DNA of 7,293 nt, from NCBI GenBank assembly GCA_002788555.1, contig PFRL01000029.1, positions 1 to 7,293 on the forward strand, given 5' to 3'. The notes under the pieces were generated by a model that made no database searches, was not told the origin of the DNA, and saw only the letters and a program-made list of their open reading frames with translations. This DNA comes from Parcubacteria group bacterium CG_4_9_14_0_2_um_filter_35_11. Lineage in GTDB: Bacteria; Patescibacteriota; Minisyncoccia; Minisyncoccales; GCA-002788555. Position numbers and translations under genes: made by a program. Positions 5,567 to 7,293 of the stretch are shown here, piece by piece. Numbering within the stretch: position 1 is the stretch's first letter; every line of letters begins with the position of its first letter.

Positions 5567-5573
5567 ATTTTTT

Positions 5574-6608
5574 ATGAAAGAAGCAATGTTTTATAAAAAA
5601 TTAAAAAATAAAAAAGTGAAATGCCATCTTTGTGCTCGAGAATGCGAGGTTTTAGAAGGGAAAACTGGATTTTGCCGGGTGAGGAAAAATATTAATGGCA
5701 AGCTCTATTCCTTAAGTTATGAAAAAGTAATTTCCGCTGTTCCTAATCCCATTGAGAAAAAACCTCTTTATCATTTTGCTCCAGGTTCTCAATCTTTCTC
5801 TGTTGCTAGTACAGGTTGCAACTGGCGATGTAAATATTGTTGCAATTGGAACATCAGCCAGGGAGAAATCCAAGGCGAAAAAATAAGTCCTGAGGAGCTT
5901 GTCAAAATGGCAAAAGAGGCAAGGTGTGAGGGATTAAGTTTTACTTTTACCGAGCCAACAATTTTTTACGAATTATCCTACGAAACAGCAAAATTAGCTC
6001 AAAAAGCTGGTCTTTATAATACCTGGGTGAGCAATGGCTATACCAATCCTGAGCCAATTAAGAAAATTTCACCATATATAGATGCTGTTACCGTTGATTT
6101 TAAAGGTTCGGGAAATGCTGAATTTTTAAAGAATTTTGCTTTTGTCCCAACTTCCGAACCAATTTACCGAGCTCTTTTGGAATGGAAAAAACAAAACGTT
6201 CATATCGAGATAACCGACCTTTTAGTGCCCAAAGTAGGGGATTCAATGAGAGAACTTAAACAATTAGTTAGGTGGGTAAAAGATAATTTAGGAGAAGAAA
6301 CACCAATTCACTTTTTAAGATTTTTTCCAACTCACTTAGTACTTGATTTGCCAGAAACTCCAATTGAAACTTTAAATAAAGCCTATAATATAGCTAAAAA
6401 ATTAGGAATGAAATATGTTTATACTGGCAATGTTGAGGATGAAAAAGTTAATACTTTCTGCCCAAAATGCCAAAAGTTATTAATTAAAAGACTTTGGATG
6501 CAAACAATAGAATATAAAATTAAAGAGGGAAAATGTCCTTTTTGCAACCAAAAAATAAATATTAAGGGAGAAAAGTGGATTCCCAAAAGCTTAAAAGTCG
6601 AAGATTAA
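5574..6608 (+). CDS. amrS: AmmeMemoRadiSam system radical SAM enzyme
   Basis: 344-residue radical SAM protein related to pyruvate formate-lyase activases. An N-terminal Cys cluster (C17, C20, C24, C34 in 'CHLCAREC' and 'GFCRVRKN') precedes the family signature 'NPIEKKPLYHFAPGS' (58-72). The [4Fe-4S]/SAM motif is C82-x3-C86-x2-C89 in 'STGCNWRCKYCCNWNIS'; C90 replaces the Gln usual in CQNW. The SAM-binding region 'TFTEPTIFYE' (124-133) and later barrel strands ('VSNGYTN', 'DAVTVDFKG') follow. The C-terminus adds two CxxC pairs (C296/C299 and C321/C324), a likely zinc ribbon typical of this group. The family is named for its co-occurrence with Memo-like and AMMECR1 proteins; the reaction is not established as far as I know. 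Neither partner is in this window. The ATG lies 7 nt after the glycosylase stop, with no SD, so co-transcription is likely. Confidence 0.9.
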   Translation: MKEAMFYKKLKNKKVKCHLCARECEVLEGKTGFCRVRKNINGKLYSLSYEKVISAVPNPIEKKPLYHFAPGSQSFSVASTGCNWRCKYCCNWNISQGEIQGEKISPEELVKMAKEARCEGLSFTFTEPTIFYELSYETAKLAQKAGLYNTWVSNGYTNPEPIKKISPYIDAVTVDFKGSGNAEFLKNFAFVPTSEPIYRALLEWKKQNVHIEITDLLVPKVGDSMRELKQLVRWVKDNLGEETPIHFLRFFPTHLVLDLPETPIETLNKAYNIAKKLGMKYVYTGNVEDEKVNTFCPKCQKLLIKRLWMQTIEYKIKEGKCPFCNQKINIKGEKWIPKSLKVED

Positions 6609-6690
6609 TGTAGCCTCCAAAATTTATAGAGTAATTTTGGAGTAATAATATTGTGGTCTCCGAATTTGTTTTAACAAATTTGGAGCAATA
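6609..6690 (+). repeat. Tandem 39-nt hairpin leader repeats upstream of the EncFtn gene
   Basis: Two equal-length units, 6609-6647 and 6652-6690, share the frame TGTRGYCTCC...GGAGYAATA. Unit 1 forms CTCCAAAATT (6615-6624) with AATTTTGGAG (6633-6642), 8-nt loop. Unit 2 forms CTCCGAATTTGTT (6658-6670) with AACAAATTTGGAG (6673-6685), 13 potential pairs with one G-U and a tight loop. The arm sequences differ, yet both units pair well, which looks like conservation of structure. Neither has a U-tract, so these are unlikely to be simple terminators. The GGAG of unit 2 is the SD of the downstream gene. Confidence 0.75.
6682..6685 (+). promoter_or_regulatory. SD of the EncFtn gene, sequestered in a hairpin
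   Basis: GGAG lies 8 nt before the ATG at 6694 and is the only SD-like site there. It forms the base of the 3' arm of the second hairpin, paired with CTCC (6658-6661). When folded, the ribosome site is masked, which suggests translational control. The first unit has GGAG (6639-6642) exactly 8 nt before a TTG codon (6651). Confidence 0.6.
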
Positions 6691-6693
6691 GTT

Positions 6694-6945
6694 ATGCCAA
6701 GCTACGAAAATAGAGAAAAATTATCCCAGGAGACATTAGAATGGGAACGGACCTCCCAATCTTTAAGAGAAGAATTGGAGGCTGTTGATTGGTATCAAGA
6801 GAGGATTGACCTCACCAAAGATACAGAATTAAAACATATTTTGGAGCATAATCGAGACGAGGAAAAAGAACACGCCGCAATGTTGATTGAGTGGCTTCGG
6901 AAAAACGATTCTATATTTGATAAAAAATTTGAAGAACACGACTAA
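6694..6945 (+). CDS. Encapsulated-ferritin (EncFtn)-type ferroxidase, short form
   Basis: 83-residue, two-helix ferritin-like protein that should oxidise Fe(II) to Fe(III) at a site formed between two subunits. Helix 1 contains 'REELEAVDWYQERIDL' (25-40) and helix 2 'ILEHNRDEEKEHAAMLIEWL' (49-68). These match the Rhodospirillum rubrum EncFtn core as I remember it; its iron ligands E32, E62 and H65 correspond to E27, E57 and H60 here, with E29 and W33 also kept. Characterised EncFtn proteins continue past the second helix into a further helix and a C-terminal encapsulation peptide, or are fused to a shell protein. This one ends at residue 83 (KKFEEHD) with no such tail, and no encapsulin gene is in the window. 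It may act outside a shell, or load by another route. The start is fixed by GGAG 8 nt upstream, inside a hairpin. Confidence 0.9.
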   Translation: MPSYENREKLSQETLEWERTSQSLREELEAVDWYQERIDLTKDTELKHILEHNRDEEKEHAAMLIEWLRKNDSIFDKKFEEHD

Positions 6946-7020
6946 AAAATAGATGGGATCAATTTTTAGATTTCTCCAAAAATTCCAAGACGAGATTTAA
7001 ATCATTTTTAAGACCGAATA

Positions 7021-7050
7021 AAAAAAACTGGCTGAGAAGCTAGTTTTTTT
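7021..7050 (+). terminator. Terminator after the EncFtn gene, possibly bidirectional
   Basis: AAAAAAACTGGCT (7021-7033) pairs with AGCTAGTTTTTTT (7038-7050) around a GAGA tetraloop (one G-U). The T7 run at 7044-7050 gives termination for + strand transcripts, and the A-run provides a T-tract on the other strand. The 75 nt between the EncFtn stop and this hairpin (6946-7020) show no gene. Confidence 0.85.
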
Positions 7051-7058
7051 GGTATAAT
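7050..7058 (+). promoter_or_regulatory. Extended -10 promoter (TGGTATAAT)
   Basis: A perfect TATAAT (7053-7058) preceded by TG at the extended -10 position (7050-7051). No -35 match is visible at 16-18 nt; that region is the terminator stem. The promoter begins on the last T of the terminator tract. Transcription should start near 7065, giving a leader of about 30 nt for the DUF763 gene. Confidence 0.6.
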
Positions 7059-7064
7059 AACATT

Positions 7065-7097
7065 GCTAATATGTTTAAATGTTAATATGCTAATATG
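7065..7097 (+). repeat. Three copies of GYTAATATG at the DUF763 start
   Basis: GCTAATATG (7065-7073), GTTAATATG (7081-7089) and GCTAATATG (7089-7097); the last ATG is the DUF763 start. The two upstream ATGs open tiny ORFs: MFKC-stop (7071-7085) and MLI-stop (7087-7098), the second overlapping the real start as ATGA. Confidence 0.5.
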
Positions 7098-7293
7098 AGA
7101 ACAGGAATAGCAACATTTCCTTTGGATTACGGACGATGTCCCTACTGGCTTTTTGAGAAAATGAGAAGATTGGCTCGAGGGATTACCGTTGCTATTGTTG
7201 AGGAATTTGGTCCGGAAGAATTTTTAAAAAGACTTTCCGATCCTATTTGGTTTCAGTCTTTAGGATGTGTTTTAGCCTTTGACTGGAATAGCT
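7095..7293 (+). CDS. DUF763 family protein, N-terminal part
   Basis: Open to the window end, with 66 complete codons visible. The N-terminus 'MRTGIATFPLDYGRCPYWLF' matches the conserved DUF763 opening (MRTGIAxLPLHxGxAPxWLF), followed by a 'FEKMRRLARGITVAIVEEFG' block and 'FLKRLSDPIWFQSLGCVLAF' ending in DWNS. Two positions differ from the usual form as I recall it: Asp for His in FPLDYG, and Asn for His in DWNS. DUF763 proteins are found in archaea and scattered bacteria, and their function is unknown to me. The gene follows a terminator and an extended -10 promoter, so it starts a new transcription unit. There is no SD; two short upstream ATG mini-ORFs precede it. Confidence 0.88.
   Translation, partial: MRTGIATFPLDYGRCPYWLFEKMRRLARGITVAIVEEFGPEEFLKRLSDPIWFQSLGCVLAFDWNS

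Noticed and set aside
6694..6945. Rubrerythrin or classical ferritin
   Set aside because: There is only one pair of helices with a single set of ligands, and the EELEAVDWY and RDEEKEHAAM motifs match EncFtn far better than four-helix ferritins or rubrerythrins.
1..7293. CRISPR array, tRNA, rRNA or insertion sequence
   Set aside because: I saw no regularly spaced direct repeats, cloverleaf, rRNA motif or transposase; the inverted repeats present are single hairpins or the two leader units.

Overview
The window is AT-rich DNA with every supported gene on the + strand, short gaps and mostly weak or absent Shine-Dalgarno (SD) sequences. The gene set is a DUF2207/HtpX pair, a long NIF3-like protein, a family-4-type uracil-DNA glycosylase, an AmmeMemoRadiSam-type radical SAM enzyme, an EncFtn-type mini-ferritin and DUF763. 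This mix, with several orphan small ORFs, suggests an uncultivated bacterium of the Patescibacteria/CPR (Parcubacteria-like) kind. That placement is an inference: no rRNA or other phylogenetic marker is present.

Layout. 1-1134: the end of a Gly-rich DUF2207 membrane protein followed 14 nt later by the M48 membrane protease HtpX. 1135-1479: overlapping inverted repeats, a 54-codon basic small ORF, a near-consensus sigma70 promoter lying over the end of that ORF, and a terminator-like hairpin just after the predicted transcription start. 1480-3961: a nucleotidyltransferase-like protein and a NIF3-family protein, 13 nt apart and closed by a strong terminator. 4020-4586: a perfect 12-bp palindrome, a possible promoter, the best SD in the window, a 147-residue TPR-like protein of unknown function and another strong terminator. 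4587-4978: the broken remains of a secreted thioredoxin-like (CPYC) gene with two single-base homopolymer deletions. 4979-6608: a uracil-DNA glycosylase lacking all four iron-sulfur cysteines of its family, then a radical SAM enzyme 7 nt downstream. 6609-6945: two tandem copies of a 39-nt hairpin leader, the second hiding the SD of an encapsulated-ferritin-type protein. 7021-7293: a terminator fused to an extended -10 promoter, a triplicated start-site motif and the start of a DUF763 gene.

The genes do not form one obvious pathway. The loosely coherent groups are envelope proteolysis (DUF2207/HtpX), a pair linking sugar-nucleotide-like chemistry with NIF3, and a run of DNA repair, radical SAM and iron-storage genes. 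The most notable points are the 83-residue EncFtn that has no encapsulation tail and no shell gene nearby, its duplicated hairpin leader, and the cluster-less uracil-DNA glycosylase.
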